Shown: one piece after another, positions 1-10,910 of the stretch
How the letters are laid out: every line of letters starts with the position of its first letter
Position numbering within the stretch: the first letter of the stretch is position 1
The notes under the pieces: generated by a model
What the model was told of the DNA's origin: nothing
The model's input: the letters and a program-made list of their open reading frames with translations, nothing else
Database searches by the model: none
Position numbers and translations under genes: made by a program
Assembly (NCBI RefSeq): GCF_001905345.1
Contig: NZ_LFBV01000002.1
Location: 124,001-188,000, forward strand
Direction of reading: 5' to 3'
Origin: Streptomyces uncialis
GTDB lineage: Bacteria > Actinomycetota > Actinomycetes > Streptomycetales > Streptomycetaceae
DNA length: 64,000 bases

Positions 1-333
1 CTGCGCGCGATCGGGACAGTCAACGCGACCACCACGGGCCGACCGGGTGAGGCGGCGCGCATCAGCTGCCCGGTGTGGGCCGGGGTCGGGTCGGAGGACC
101 CGATCATGCCGCCCGCGCAACGGGACGCGTTCACCGCCGAGATGCAGGCCGCGGGCGTCGACTGGCGCCTCACGGTCTACGGCGGCGCCTTGCACGCCTT
201 CCACCACCCGCCGGTCGACCACCCCGTGGTCCCCGGCGTCGGCTACCACCCACAGCACGCGCGGCGAGCCTGGCGCGACGTGCTCGACCTGCTCGCCGAG
301 TGCCTGCCCGTGACGGAGGATCTCGGGCCCTGA
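1..333 (+). CDS. Dienelactone hydrolase family protein, C-terminal part
   Basis: The frame is open from the window edge and stops at 331-333, so only the last 110 residues are present. The segment SEDPIMPP, then YGGALHAFHHP, is typical of the C-terminal half of dienelactone hydrolase-like alpha/beta hydrolases: an Asp-bearing loop and then the catalytic His in the ALHAFHHP stretch. The nucleophile lies upstream, outside the window. The enzyme would be cytosolic. The substrate cannot be told from this fragment; many actinobacterial members are only general hydrolases. Confidence 0.75.
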   Translation: MRAIGTVNATTTGRPGEAARISCPVWAGVGSEDPIMPPAQRDAFTAEMQAAGVDWRLTVYGGALHAFHHPPVDHPVVPGVGYHPQHARRAWRDVLDLLAECLPVTEDLGP

Positions 334-577
334 CGCAGGTGAGCAGGCCGGCGCCGGGCACTGACAGTCCCCTCCCCGCAAGTCCGCACAGCAGAACCGC
401 ATCCGGGCACAGGACAGGGCAGACGCACCCCTGGCCAACGAACAGGCTTCCTTCGTTCGCATCGCTTCACGGCCCCATCGCCGCGCCCGGACATCGGCGG
501 ACAGACCACCCTGGCTGTGCCGACGCGCCCTGGAGGGGGAACGCCGTGCCCGGGAGCCGCCGGGAGGCCCCGGGGTC

Positions 578-1014
578 TCACGGCTCGATACCGGCGGTCC
601 TCCACACCGTGGCCGGCTGCGTGTACGCGGCGCCAGCGTCGAAGCCCGGGGTGCCCAGGACGAAGGCCGCGGTGGGGTCCCGGCCGGCCAGGATGTCGAG
701 GGTCAGGACCACCAGCACCCTTTCGAGGCCGGCGATGAAGGCCGCGGCGGCCAGGGAGGGCGAGAAGCATCGACCGAAGCTCTCGATCAGCTCCGACCCC
801 GACGGTCCCTCGCCCGCCGCAGGACCTCCAGGACCTTCCACAGGGCGTCCAGCTCGAAGGCCGGAACGGTCAGCAGGCGGACCGCGGGTCTCCCGGCCTC
901 CGGAGCGAGGACCTCGCCCCTGATGCGCCCGATCACGCACCCGGCGATGCGGTAGGTGAGACCGGTCAGGACGTACCGGTCCGCGTCGTCCCTGTCCTCA
1001 GCGACCTCGGCCAC
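578..1014 (-). pseudogene. Possible frameshifted hypothetical gene
   Basis: Two minus-strand frames each read like real protein on one side of a point near 800-830. The upstream frame starts at a GTG at 1014 (MAEVAEDRDDADRYV...FELDALWKVLEVLRRAR) and the downstream frame continues with ELIESFGRCFSPSLAAAAF...TVWRTAGIEP to a stop at 578. Joined by one frameshift they would make a protein of about 145 residues with sensible hydrophobic periodicity. I do not recognise a family. It may be a decayed gene, or two chance ORFs in GC-rich DNA. The flanks 334-577 and 1015-1260 hold nothing I can support. Confidence 0.35.
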
Positions 1015-1260
1015 TCTACCGAGAAGACGGAAGGTGTCCTCAAGGCAGGCGGCGGCCCCCGATCCAGGCCGGATCGCCGGGCATGACGCACACCCGGCCG
1101 GGCCCCTGCCGCTTCGTCATTGCAGCAGCATGCCCTCCTCACAGCAGGTACATACCGGGCACGCGCACCCGCCGTCACCTCAGGGGACGCGGTCCGTGTC
1201 ACCTCCTGAACCCGATGCTCCGAGACCGGCCCCAGGGGCCGGCATGCCGCCGGGGCAGAG

Positions 1261-1668
1261 TCAGCAGCCGGGGCCGTCCGGCGCAGACGACGTCAGGGCG
1301 AGCGCAGCAGTCCGTATCCCGGCCTCCCACGTCCGCCGGTCGAGCCCCAGCGTGTACCCGATGCAGCAGCCGCATCGCGGAATCAGGGAGACGAACGCCC
1401 GTTCCTCAACGGTTTCGGCTTCCGTCTCCCACCAGTCGCCCGTCGCCAGGTCGGCGGGAGCGATGTCCCCGTCGACCGGTCTCGCGGCCAGCCTGCGCAG
1501 CGCGTGGCGCCGTGCCACGCCCCGCTCAGGCAACTCGATTCCGGTCTCGGAGAGTGCTTGGTCGAACGCGTCGCGGATATCGCGGGTATCCGCGCTGCGG
1601 GGCAGCCCGGCGAGCTCGCACAGCGTGGGGGTGTCCAGCCCGGCAGCGAGTGCCTCGGCAGCGGTCAT
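1261..1668 (-). CDS. Hypothetical protein (135 aa)
   Basis: A 135-residue ORF with an ATG start at 1668 and good actinobacterial codon bias. It is acidic, rich in Ala and Leu, with no signal peptide or membrane segment. The middle contains LPERGVARRHALRRLAARPVDGD and the C-terminal part RCGCCIGYTLGLDRRTWEAG, where the Cys-Gly-Cys-Cys cluster could bind metal or be structural. I do not recognise the family. The start overlaps the degenerate region beside an IS relic, so the true N-terminus is uncertain. It has no operon partner. Confidence 0.55.
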   Translation of the reverse strand: MTAAEALAAGLDTPTLCELAGLPRSADTRDIRDAFDQALSETGIELPERGVARRHALRRLAARPVDGDIAPADLATGDWWETEAETVEERAFVSLIPRCGCCIGYTLGLDRRTWEAGIRTAALALTSSAPDGPGC

Positions 1669-1915
1669 CGGCCGCGCACCCGGGCAGCATCGAGGTCGCC
1701 GTCCACGACCCCGGCCCGCGGATGCCCTCGCGGACCACTGCCTCCAGCGCGGAATGGCCGTCCGGCTCGGCAGCGAGCTGTTTGACGCTCCAGCACCGGC
1801 GGTCGGTGTGCACGGTGAACGACCGGCCCTTCGGCGGCACCCTGAGGGTCGCGGGCACGTTCAGCGGCGAACGATCAGCCGCTCTCTCGGGTGAGGGTGG
1901 CCCTACAGGCCAGCC

Positions 1916-2144
1916 GAGTGCCTCGAAGACCCCGGCGCCCCGCCACTGCCGAAACCGGTTGTGCACGGTGGACCAGGCACCGAACCGGTCCGGCACCTCC
2001 CGCCACTGCGCTCCCGAGCGGAACTTCCAGATCACGCCCTCGCACTGTGGTCCCGCAGCCGCCCGGGATACGGACCGTACTCACCCACCGGCAAATACCG
2101 CTCGACGAACCCCCACTCCTCGTCGGTCAGTTGCGCACGCGTCA
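1916..2144 (-). pseudogene. IS5-family transposase remnant (N-terminal part)
   Basis: From an ATG at 2144 the minus strand reads MTRAQLTDEEWGFVERYLPVG, the usual N-terminus of Streptomyces IS5-type DDE transposases. It runs through LRDHSARA into a stop. One frame over, VIWKFRSGAQWREVPDRFG...HNRFRQWRGAGVFEAL continues the same protein. A frameshift near 2040 therefore breaks the gene, and homology ends at about 1916, so the DDE catalytic core is missing. Between 1669 and 1915 the minus strand stays open but resembles nothing I know. The element is inactive. Confidence 0.8.
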
Positions 2145-2440
2145 TGTGTGCTGGCCTACCAGACCCACCCTCGGAACAAGGCCGGATCCGGCAGACTGAT
2201 CACGGCTCAATACAGGCCCTGAGGTGTTGGCGCGCCGGCTGAACGGTTACGGCTGCTGCTACTGGATCACCTGGTCCGGCTGTCCGACCCGGCACCTCCC
2301 TGGCCGGCCGTCCGCTACCGCCAGAGCGCGCCGGTCCCGCCTCCGTCTTGCCGCCTCCACACGCTGTGCTCGATCCAGCCGTTCAACACAGGGGCGAGAT
2401 GCTCGGTGCGCACGTACGGCACGGACACGACCTGGACGAG

Positions 2441-5239
<2,799 letters not shown>

Positions 5240-5399
5240 GGCGGCTCCGGATGCTCTGGTTCCGGCGCCACAGGTTCTGTGACGCGGTGTGGTGACGGTC
5301 TGCCGGGGTGCTGTGGTGTTCGCGGAGCTGCCGGGCGGGTCACGGGGGCCGGTCTCTGCCCTGGCCCCTCCGTGACTCCGCCTCCCCCGCTCCCGGAGC

Positions 5400-7784
5400 T
5401 CAGCCGGTCCAGGTCCAGTCACTGACCTCGGGCAGATCGGTGCCGTGCTCGCGGATCCAGGCGTGGTGGCGCAGCCGTACGTCCGCCATCTCCTGGCGGA
5501 CCGCGGCGGCGCGGACGGCGAGGCCGGGGACGCGGTCGATGACGTCCATGACGAGGCGGTAGCGGTCGAGGTCGTTGCGCACCACCATGTCGAAGGGGGT
5601 GGTCGTCGTGCCTTCCTCCTTGTATCCGCGCACGTGCAGGTTCGCGTGTCCGGTGCGCCGGTAGGTGAGGCGGTGGATGAGCCACGGGTAGCCGTGGTAG
5701 GCGAACACGACGGGCTTGTCGGGGGTGAACAGGGCGTCGAAGTCCGCGTCCCGCATGCCGTGCGGGTGCTCCTCCCGCGGGAGGAGACGGGCCAGGTCGA
5801 CCACGTTGACGACCCGGACGGCGAGGTCGGGCAGGTGGTTCCGCAGGAGCTGGGCGGCGGCCATGACTTCCAGCGTGGGGACGTCCCCCGCGCATCCGAG
5901 GACGACATCGGGCTCCCCGTCGTGGTTCTCGGTGCCGGCCCAGTCCCAGATTCCCGCACCGCGGGCACAGTGTCCCCGGGCCGCTTCGAGTGTCAGCCAG
6001 TCGAAGCACGGCTGTTTGCCCGCCACGATGACGTTGACGTGGTCACGGGAGCGCAGCACGTGGTCCGCCACGGACAGCAGCGTGTTGGCGTCCGGCGGCA
6101 GATAGACCCGTACGACCTCGGGTGCCTTGTTGAGGACATGGTCGATGAAGCCGGGGTCCTGGTGGGAGAAGCCGTTGCTGTCCTGACGCCACACGTGAGA
6201 GGTGAGCAGGTAGTTGAGGGAGGCGATGGGGCGCCGCCAGGGCAGGCGCCGGGAGGTGCGCAGCCATTTGATGTGCTGGTTGACCATGGAGTCGATGATG
6301 TGGACGAACGCTTCGTAGCAGGAGAAGAGTCCGTGCCTGCCGGTGAGGAGGTAGCCCTCCAGCCATCCCTGGCAGGTGTGCTCGGAGAGGATCTCCATCA
6401 CCCGGCCGTGCGGGTCGAGGTACTCGTCGGTGTCCCGTGTCTGGGCCTGCCAGGCCTTACCGGTCGCCCCATATACGGCCTGGAGCCGGTTGGAGGCGGT
6501 CTCGTCCGGTCCCACGAGTCGGAAGTCGCGCCGCTGAGCGGTGTTCTCCATCACCCCTTCGATCAGGCCGCCCAGGACCCGTGTGGGTTCGTGCAGGGTG
6601 GCGCCGGGTTTGTCGACGGCCACGGCGTACCGTTCCAGCGCCGGGACCGGCAGGTCGCGGACGAGCAGCCCTCCGTTGGCGTGCGGGCTCGCGCCCAGCC
6701 GCCGTGTCCCGGCCGGCATGCACTCCAGTACGGCGCCGACGGGCCGTCCGGCCTCGTCGAAGAGTTCCTCGGGACGGTAGGAGCGCATCCACCGCTCCAA
6801 CTGGCTCAGGTGGTCGGGGTTCTCGCGCACTTCGGTCAGCGGGACTTGGTGGGCGCGCCAGGTTCCCTCGACCGGCAGGCCGTCGACCTCGGCCGGTCCG
6901 GTCCACCCTTTGGGGGTGCGCAGGACGATCATCGGCCAGCGGACGCGTTCGCTCACGCCTTCGTCGCGGGCTCGCCGCTGCGCGGTCCTGATCCGGTCGA
7001 GTGCGGTGTCCATCGCGTGCGCCATGGCCCGGTGCACCCGTAGCGGGTCGTCGCCCTCGACGTGCAGGGGCTCGTGTCCGACGCCGCGCAGGAAGGCGTC
7101 GAGCTCTTCCCGGGGCAGGCGTGCCAGGACGGTCGGGTTGGCGATCTTGTAGCCGTTGAGATGCAGGATCGGCAGGACGGCCCCGTCATGGACGGGGTCG
7201 AGGAACTTGTTGGAGTGCCAGGAGGCCGCCAGCGGGCCGGTCTCGGCCTCACCGTCGCCGATCACGCACCCGACGAGGAGGTCCGGGTTGTCCAGGGCCG
7301 CGCCGTAGGCGTGGGAGAGGGCGTATCCCAGCTCGCCGCCCTCGTGGATCGAACCCGGGGTCTCCGGTGCCACATGGCTGGGCACGCCGCCGGGGAAGGA
7401 GAACTGACGGAAGAGCCGGCCCATGCCGGCCTCGTCCCGGCCGATGTCCGGATAGGTCTCGGAGTACGTGCCCTCCAGCCAGGAGTTCGCCAGGACGGCC
7501 GGTCCGCCGTGGCCGGGGCCCCAGACGCAGACGGTGTCCTGTCCGCGCTCCCGCGCCACGCGGTTGAGGTGGGTGTGCACCAGGTTCAGGCCGGGCGAGG
7601 TTCCCCAGTGGCCCAGCAGCCGGGGCTTGATGTGTCCGGGTCGCAGCGGCTCTTTGAGGAGCGGGTTGGAAAGCAGGTAGATCTGGCCGACGGCCAGGTA
7701 GTTCGCGGCCCTCCAGTGCGCGTCCAGCGACGCGAGTGCGGCATCGTCGAGGTAGGAATCTTCTCCCTGGATATGGGTGGGCAT
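5400..7784 (-). CDS. xfp: Phosphoketolase (xylulose-5-P/fructose-6-P)
   Basis: A 794-residue ORF, full length for the family. It cleaves xylulose-5-phosphate (and often fructose-6-phosphate) with phosphate to acetyl phosphate plus glyceraldehyde-3-phosphate or erythrose-4-phosphate, using thiamine diphosphate. Supporting motifs are [20 protein letters not shown] and [18 protein letters not shown] near the N-terminus, the ThDP-binding [20 protein letters not shown] (about 180-205) and the C-terminal segments [17 protein letters not shown] and [21 protein letters not shown]. It lies 160 bp upstream (in transcription) of the cation ATPase. Acetyl phosphate production suits oxygen-limited metabolism, matching the dormancy regulator nearby. 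The start at 7784 is preceded by an AAGGAG-like site. Confidence 0.95.
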   Translation of the reverse strand: MPTHIQGEDSYLDDAALASLDAHWRAANYLAVGQIYLLSNPLLKEPLRPGHIKPRLLGHWGTSPGLNLVHTHLNRVARERGQDTVCVWGPGHGGPAVLANSWLEGTYSETYPDIGRDEAGMGRLFRQFSFPGGVPSHVAPETPGSIHEGGELGYALSHAYGAALDNPDLLVGCVIGDGEAETGPLAASWHSNKFLDPVHDGAVLPILHLNGYKIANPTVLARLPREELDAFLRGVGHEPLHVEGDDPLRVHRAMAHAMDTALDRIRTAQRRARDEGVSERVRWPMIVLRTPKGWTGPAEVDGLPVEGTWRAHQVPLTEVRENPDHLSQLERWMRSYRPEELFDEAGRPVGAVLECMPAGTRRLGASPHANGGLLVRDLPVPALERYAVAVDKPGATLHEPTRVLGGLIEGVMENTAQRRDFRLVGPDETASNRLQAVYGATGKAWQAQTRDTDEYLDPHGRVMEILSEHTCQGWLEGYLLTGRHGLFSCYEAFVHIIDSMVNQHIKWLRTSRRLPWRRPIASLNYLLTSHVWRQDSNGFSHQDPGFIDHVLNKAPEVVRVYLPPDANTLLSVADHVLRSRDHVNVIVAGKQPCFDWLTLEAARGHCARGAGIWDWAGTENHDGEPDVVLGCAGDVPTLEVMAAAQLLRNHLPDLAVRVVNVVDLARLLPREEHPHGMRDADFDALFTPDKPVVFAYHGYPWLIHRLTYRRTGHANLHVRGYKEEGTTTTPFDMVVRNDLDRYRLVMDVIDRVPGLAVRAAAVRQEMADVRLRHHAWIREHGTDLPEVSDWTWTG

Positions 7785-7955
7785 GTCTCGCTCCTTGGCT
7801 GATGCCGAGCGGGGCCTGATCGTTCGGCCCGCCCGCCGATGTCCGAACCCGCCGGACGGCGACGATCACCGTTGCGCCGGGCACGGTGTTCCGGCCGTGG
7901 TGACCGCCGGGTGGGGCTGTTCTCCATCGTCGTCGCCCCGGCGATCGGGAGGCGA

Positions 7956-7969
7956 GGGCCGTTCGGCCC
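7956..7969. promoter_or_regulatory. Inverted repeat, candidate OsdR (DevR-like) box
   Basis: GGGCCGTTCGGCCC is a perfect 6-2-6 inverted repeat about 113 bp upstream of the universal stress protein at 8082 and in the divergent region shared with phosphoketolase. A second, wider repeat with GGGCC/GGCCC arms lies at 7812-7830. The layout resembles the DosR/DevR box of mycobacteria (GGGAC...GTCCC/GGCCC). Regulator assignment is by inference from the osdRK genes nearby. Confidence 0.45.
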
Positions 7970-8081
7970 CAGGCGGGAGCCGGGCGGCCTCTCTTGCGGC
8001 GCTGCCACCGGTGCGAGGCTCCGGCTGAACGAGCCACGACCTCGATCTGTTCAGAACAGCACACAGCAGGAGGCGAGCAGC

Positions 8082-8972
8082 ATGCTCCGACCCGTCATCG
8101 TCGGCATCGACGGATCTCCCGAGAGCCTCGCCGCCGCCGGGTGGGCGGCGAGGGAAGCGCAACGCCGTGACACGGCGCTGCGCCTCGTCCACGCCTGGGC
8201 ATGGTCCCCGCATCCCTCCTGCGCCGTTCTCCCGGCGATCAGCCAGCGTCATTGGGCGCAGCGCATCCTGCGGGAGGCCCGCGATCATCTCGGTGCCTCG
8301 TACCCACACCTGGACGTCGAGGAATCTGAGGTAGAGGGACTCGCTCCGGCCGTGCTCATGGAGGCGTCGTCCGGCGGGGCGCTCCTCGTACTCGGATCGA
8401 GGGGGATCAGCGGCTTGGCCGGCTACCTGTCGGGATCGGTGGCGCTGCATCTGACAGCACGGTCCACCACACCGGTCGTCCTCGTGCGAGCAGGTGAACA
8501 GGCTTGTGACGCGCGCCAGTTGAACGCGGAGGGCCGCAGTTCGACGGATACCCCCTACCGCGACATAGTGCTGGGGATCGACCTGGCACACCCGAGCGAA
8601 GAGGCGCTCGGATTCGCTTTCGAGGTGGCCCGGTCGCGAGGCGCCGTCCTGCGTGTTCTCCACTGCTACCGTCCTGGGCCGATCGCGGCGACGGGTTCCG
8701 GTGCCGCGGTCAGCCCCGAGGCAGCCGCGGAGTGCAAGTCGGCCCTCGACGCGCTGGTGCGACCGTGGCGCGAGAGGTATCCGGAGACCGTGTTGACGAC
8801 CATGGCCCGGCCGGGACGTGCCCAGAGCCTGTTGTTGCACGCCGCGTCCGGGGCCGGGCTTCTCGTCCTCGGCCGCCGGGAGCGGCTCCGGCCCGGACCG
8901 TACACCAGGCCGGTGATTCATGCCGCCATGCACCACGCCCGGTGTCCGATGGCCACGGTGCCGCACGTCTGA
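8082..8972 (+). CDS. Universal stress protein (tandem UspA domains)
   Basis: 296 residues with two UspA domains, roughly 1-140 and 160-296. Each begins with the family's beta-strand/ATP-loop pattern (VIVGIDGSPESLAAAGWAAREA; DIVLGIDLAHPSEEAL). Each ends with a G-x(2)-G-x(9)-G-S/T-type segment (LGSRGISGLAGYLSGSVALHL; LGRRERLRPG...). Such proteins bind ATP in the cytosol and are strongly induced in dormancy or hypoxia. The ATG at 8082 is preceded by AGGAGG at 8068-8073. Candidate OsdR boxes and a strong hairpin (9022-9061) flank the gene, suggesting a monocistronic unit. The second domain has a weaker ATP motif. Confidence 0.9.
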   Translation: MLRPVIVGIDGSPESLAAAGWAAREAQRRDTALRLVHAWAWSPHPSCAVLPAISQRHWAQRILREARDHLGASYPHLDVEESEVEGLAPAVLMEASSGGALLVLGSRGISGLAGYLSGSVALHLTARSTTPVVLVRAGEQACDARQLNAEGRSSTDTPYRDIVLGIDLAHPSEEALGFAFEVARSRGAVLRVLHCYRPGPIAATGSGAAVSPEAAAECKSALDALVRPWRERYPETVLTTMARPGRAQSLLLHAASGAGLLVLGRRERLRPGPYTRPVIHAAMHHARCPMATVPHV

Positions 8973-9021
8973 CCCGGCAGCCGGCTGACAGGCGTGGAAT
9001 GTGACCTCGCGGATGCGGGTT

Positions 9022-9061
9022 CCGGCCCGGTGCGGTCCGCACCCGGTCCGCACCGGGCCGG
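9022..9061 (+). terminator. Strong hairpin, putative terminator
   Basis: A perfect 14-bp stem (CCGGCCCGGTGCGG paired with its complement at 9048-9061) with a 12-nt loop lies 50 bp after the stress protein stop. There is no U tract, as is common for Streptomyces terminators. Confidence 0.6.
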
Positions 9062-9208
9062 TACCGCTGCTGGACGATGTCCGGATCAGGCCCGCTGGGA
9101 CGGCCGCGCCGACGAGTCGACCGAACAGATGGGGAAGGGCAGCCCCCGCGCGGGGTACCGGCTCTCGGCAGCCGTCCCGGCCGGGAGACCCGACCGGCCT
9201 GCCGGGCA

Positions 9209-9222
9209 GGGACCTTCGGCCT
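9209..9222. promoter_or_regulatory. Candidate OsdR-type box upstream of DoxX gene
   Basis: GGGACCTTCGGCCT resembles the mycobacterial DosR half-site pattern (GGGACTT..GGCCC) and sits 99 bp upstream of the DoxX-like gene at 9321. It shares the GGG...CGGCC skeleton with the sites at 7956 and 13358. The rest of the 8973-9320 intergenic stretch holds only the hairpin at 9022 and other GC-rich dyads. Confidence 0.4.
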
Positions 9223-9320
9223 GCTGCCGGGGGCCAGCCGGACCGGTCCCCGCGACCGGCCCGGCAGACAGGCTGAAGGGGTTCACGCATCTCGCGTGAC
9301 TCAAGCAAGGGTGGGCCACC

Positions 9321-9956
9321 ATGGCGCTGCATCATCCTCGACGACTCGCGGGCATCCGCTTCCCCTCCTCCCGCAGGACCTCGGGGGAGGGAGCGGCCGC
9401 TGGCCAGACGGCCGCGCGTGACGAAGCGGCCCCGTCTGCCGTCGCTCTCGCACGTACCGCCGCGGTACTGCGCGTCCTCACCGCGTTCACCTTCCTGTGG
9501 GCGTTCTTCGACAAGGCCTTCGGCTGGGGCTACGCGACCGGGGCCGGCAAGGGATGGATCGACGGCGGTTCGCCGACGCTGGGCTTCCTGAGCGGCGTCT
9601 CGGCCGGCCCGATGGAGGGCACCTTCCATGCCTGGGCCGGCGACGCCTGGGCGGACCGGGCCTTCATGCTGGGCCTGCTGGGTGTCGGCGTCGCCCTGGC
9701 GAGCGGGATCGCGCTACGGCTCGCGGCAGGTGCCGGCATGGCCATGATGGCGCTGATGTGGGTGGCGGAATGGCCTCCGGCGCGGCACCTGTCCGACGGT
9801 TCGCCCAGTATGTCGACGAATCCTTTCATCGACTACCACGTGCTGTACGCGGCCATCCTCGTGCTGCTCGCCGTGGCGGCCGCCGGGCGAACCTGGGGCC
9901 TGGGCATCGCATGGGCGCGGCTGCCCCTCGTACGCGGGCACCGCTGGCTCCTCTGA
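9321..9956 (+). CDS. DoxX-like integral membrane protein
   Basis: 211 residues. A polar 40-residue N-terminus is followed by about four hydrophobic segments: AVLRVLTAFTFLWAFFDKAFG (about 48-68), AFMLGLLGVGVALASGIALRLAAG (about 114-137), MAMMALMWVAEWP and YHVLYAAILVLLAVAAAG (about 173-190). The WAFFDKAFGWGY and NPFIDYHVLYA motifs are typical of the DoxX/thiosulfate:quinone-oxidoreductase large-subunit-like family. It would lie in the plasma membrane. A redox or quinone-linked role is plausible but unproven for these paralogs. A candidate OsdR box lies upstream, so it may belong to the same regulon as the stress proteins. Confidence 0.75.
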   Translation: MALHHPRRLAGIRFPSSRRTSGEGAAAGQTAARDEAAPSAVALARTAAVLRVLTAFTFLWAFFDKAFGWGYATGAGKGWIDGGSPTLGFLSGVSAGPMEGTFHAWAGDAWADRAFMLGLLGVGVALASGIALRLAAGAGMAMMALMWVAEWPPARHLSDGSPSMSTNPFIDYHVLYAAILVLLAVAAAGRTWGLGIAWARLPLVRGHRWLL

Positions 9957-10052
9957 CCCGCCGTCACCTTGCCACCAGTGCCATCGAGCTCTCGCGTCGT
10001 CACCTGTTCCCCTCGCGTGCGCCCGGAACCCGCCGATCACAGGAGAACCGTC

Positions 10053-10910
10053 ATGACCGCACACCCGCGGACCGCAGCGGGCGACATCCCGGGCGACGCC
10101 ACCGCCGATCCCGGCCACGCTGCCGCCGTTCGGGACCGTTCGCGTCTTCCCGTGCTGCGAGACATGAGAGCCGTCGTGTTCGACACCGATGGAGTCATCA
10201 CCGACTCCGCGCGGATCCACGCCGCTGCCTGGAAGACCGCCTTCGACGCGTGTCTGCGCGCACACCCGTCACGGAGCCCCGGGCCCGAACGGCTCTTCGC
10301 TCTCCCGGCTGACTACCTGCGCCACGTGGACGGCAGATCGCGGCTCGACGGTGCCGCCTCGTTCCTCGCCTCACGCGAGCTGCGGCTCCCCGCGGGCAGC
10401 CCCGACGATCTCCCGGGAACCGGAACCGTGACGGCGGTCGCCGCCCGCAAGGAGCAGCTCTTCGTGGAGCGCCTGAGCCAGGGCCGCATCGAGGCGTACC
10501 CCGGCACGGTCCGGCTGCTACGCGTTCTGCACGCCCGAACCGTGCCGATGGCCGCCGTCTCCGCGTCCCGTCACGCGGGCGAACTGCTTCGGGGCGCCGG
10601 AGTGCTGGATCTCTTCGCGGCCCTGGTGGAAGGGGGTGAGGCGGCCCGGCTGGCGCTGCCGGGCAAACCGGATCCCGCCCTGTTCCTGGAGGCGGCCCGC
10701 AGGCTCGGCACCCCGGTGGAGCACACCGCGGTGGTGGAGGACGCCTTGGCGGGAGTCGAAGCAGGTCGCCGTGGCGGTTTCGGCCTTGTGATCGGCGTGG
10801 ACCGTACCGTGGGTCCGGGCACGGGCACCGCGCTACTGAGCCACGGCGCCGACCTCGTGGTCACAGACCTGGCAGAACTGTTCGACGACGACGGCCAGGA
10901 CCGGCCGTGA
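10053..10910 (+). CDS. HAD hydrolase, beta-phosphoglucomutase-like
   Basis: 285 residues from the ATG at 10053, chosen over an in-frame start 84 bp upstream because AGGAGA lies 7 nt before it. HAD motif I is VVFDTDGVITDSARIHAAAW (about 39-58), with the DxD pair. Motif II Ser is in AAVSASRHAGELL (about 170), the motif III Lys in LPGKPDPALFLEAARRLG (about 208) and the acidic motif IV in VVEDALAGVEAGRRGGF (about 227). This is the beta-phosphoglucomutase layout, with a cap domain containing the sugar-phosphate loop. It overlaps the next gene (GTGA), a GH65 phosphorylase. That pairing strongly suggests it converts the released beta-glucose-1-phosphate to glucose-6-phosphate. Confidence 0.88.
   Translation: MTAHPRTAAGDIPGDATADPGHAAAVRDRSRLPVLRDMRAVVFDTDGVITDSARIHAAAWKTAFDACLRAHPSRSPGPERLFALPADYLRHVDGRSRLDGAASFLASRELRLPAGSPDDLPGTGTVTAVAARKEQLFVERLSQGRIEAYPGTVRLLRVLHARTVPMAAVSASRHAGELLRGAGVLDLFAALVEGGEAARLALPGKPDPALFLEAARRLGTPVEHTAVVEDALAGVEAGRRGGFGLVIGVDRTVGPGTGTALLSHGADLVVTDLAELFDDDGQDRP

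Noticed and set aside
956..2222. Long plus-strand frames of 312 and 379 codons
   Set aside because: Arg/Pro/Ser-rich shadows opposite the hypothetical gene and the IS5 remnant.
5240..5968. Upstream extension of the ATPase frame
   Set aside because: It overlaps the phosphoketolase gene antisense-free but in another frame, and the family start is at 5239.
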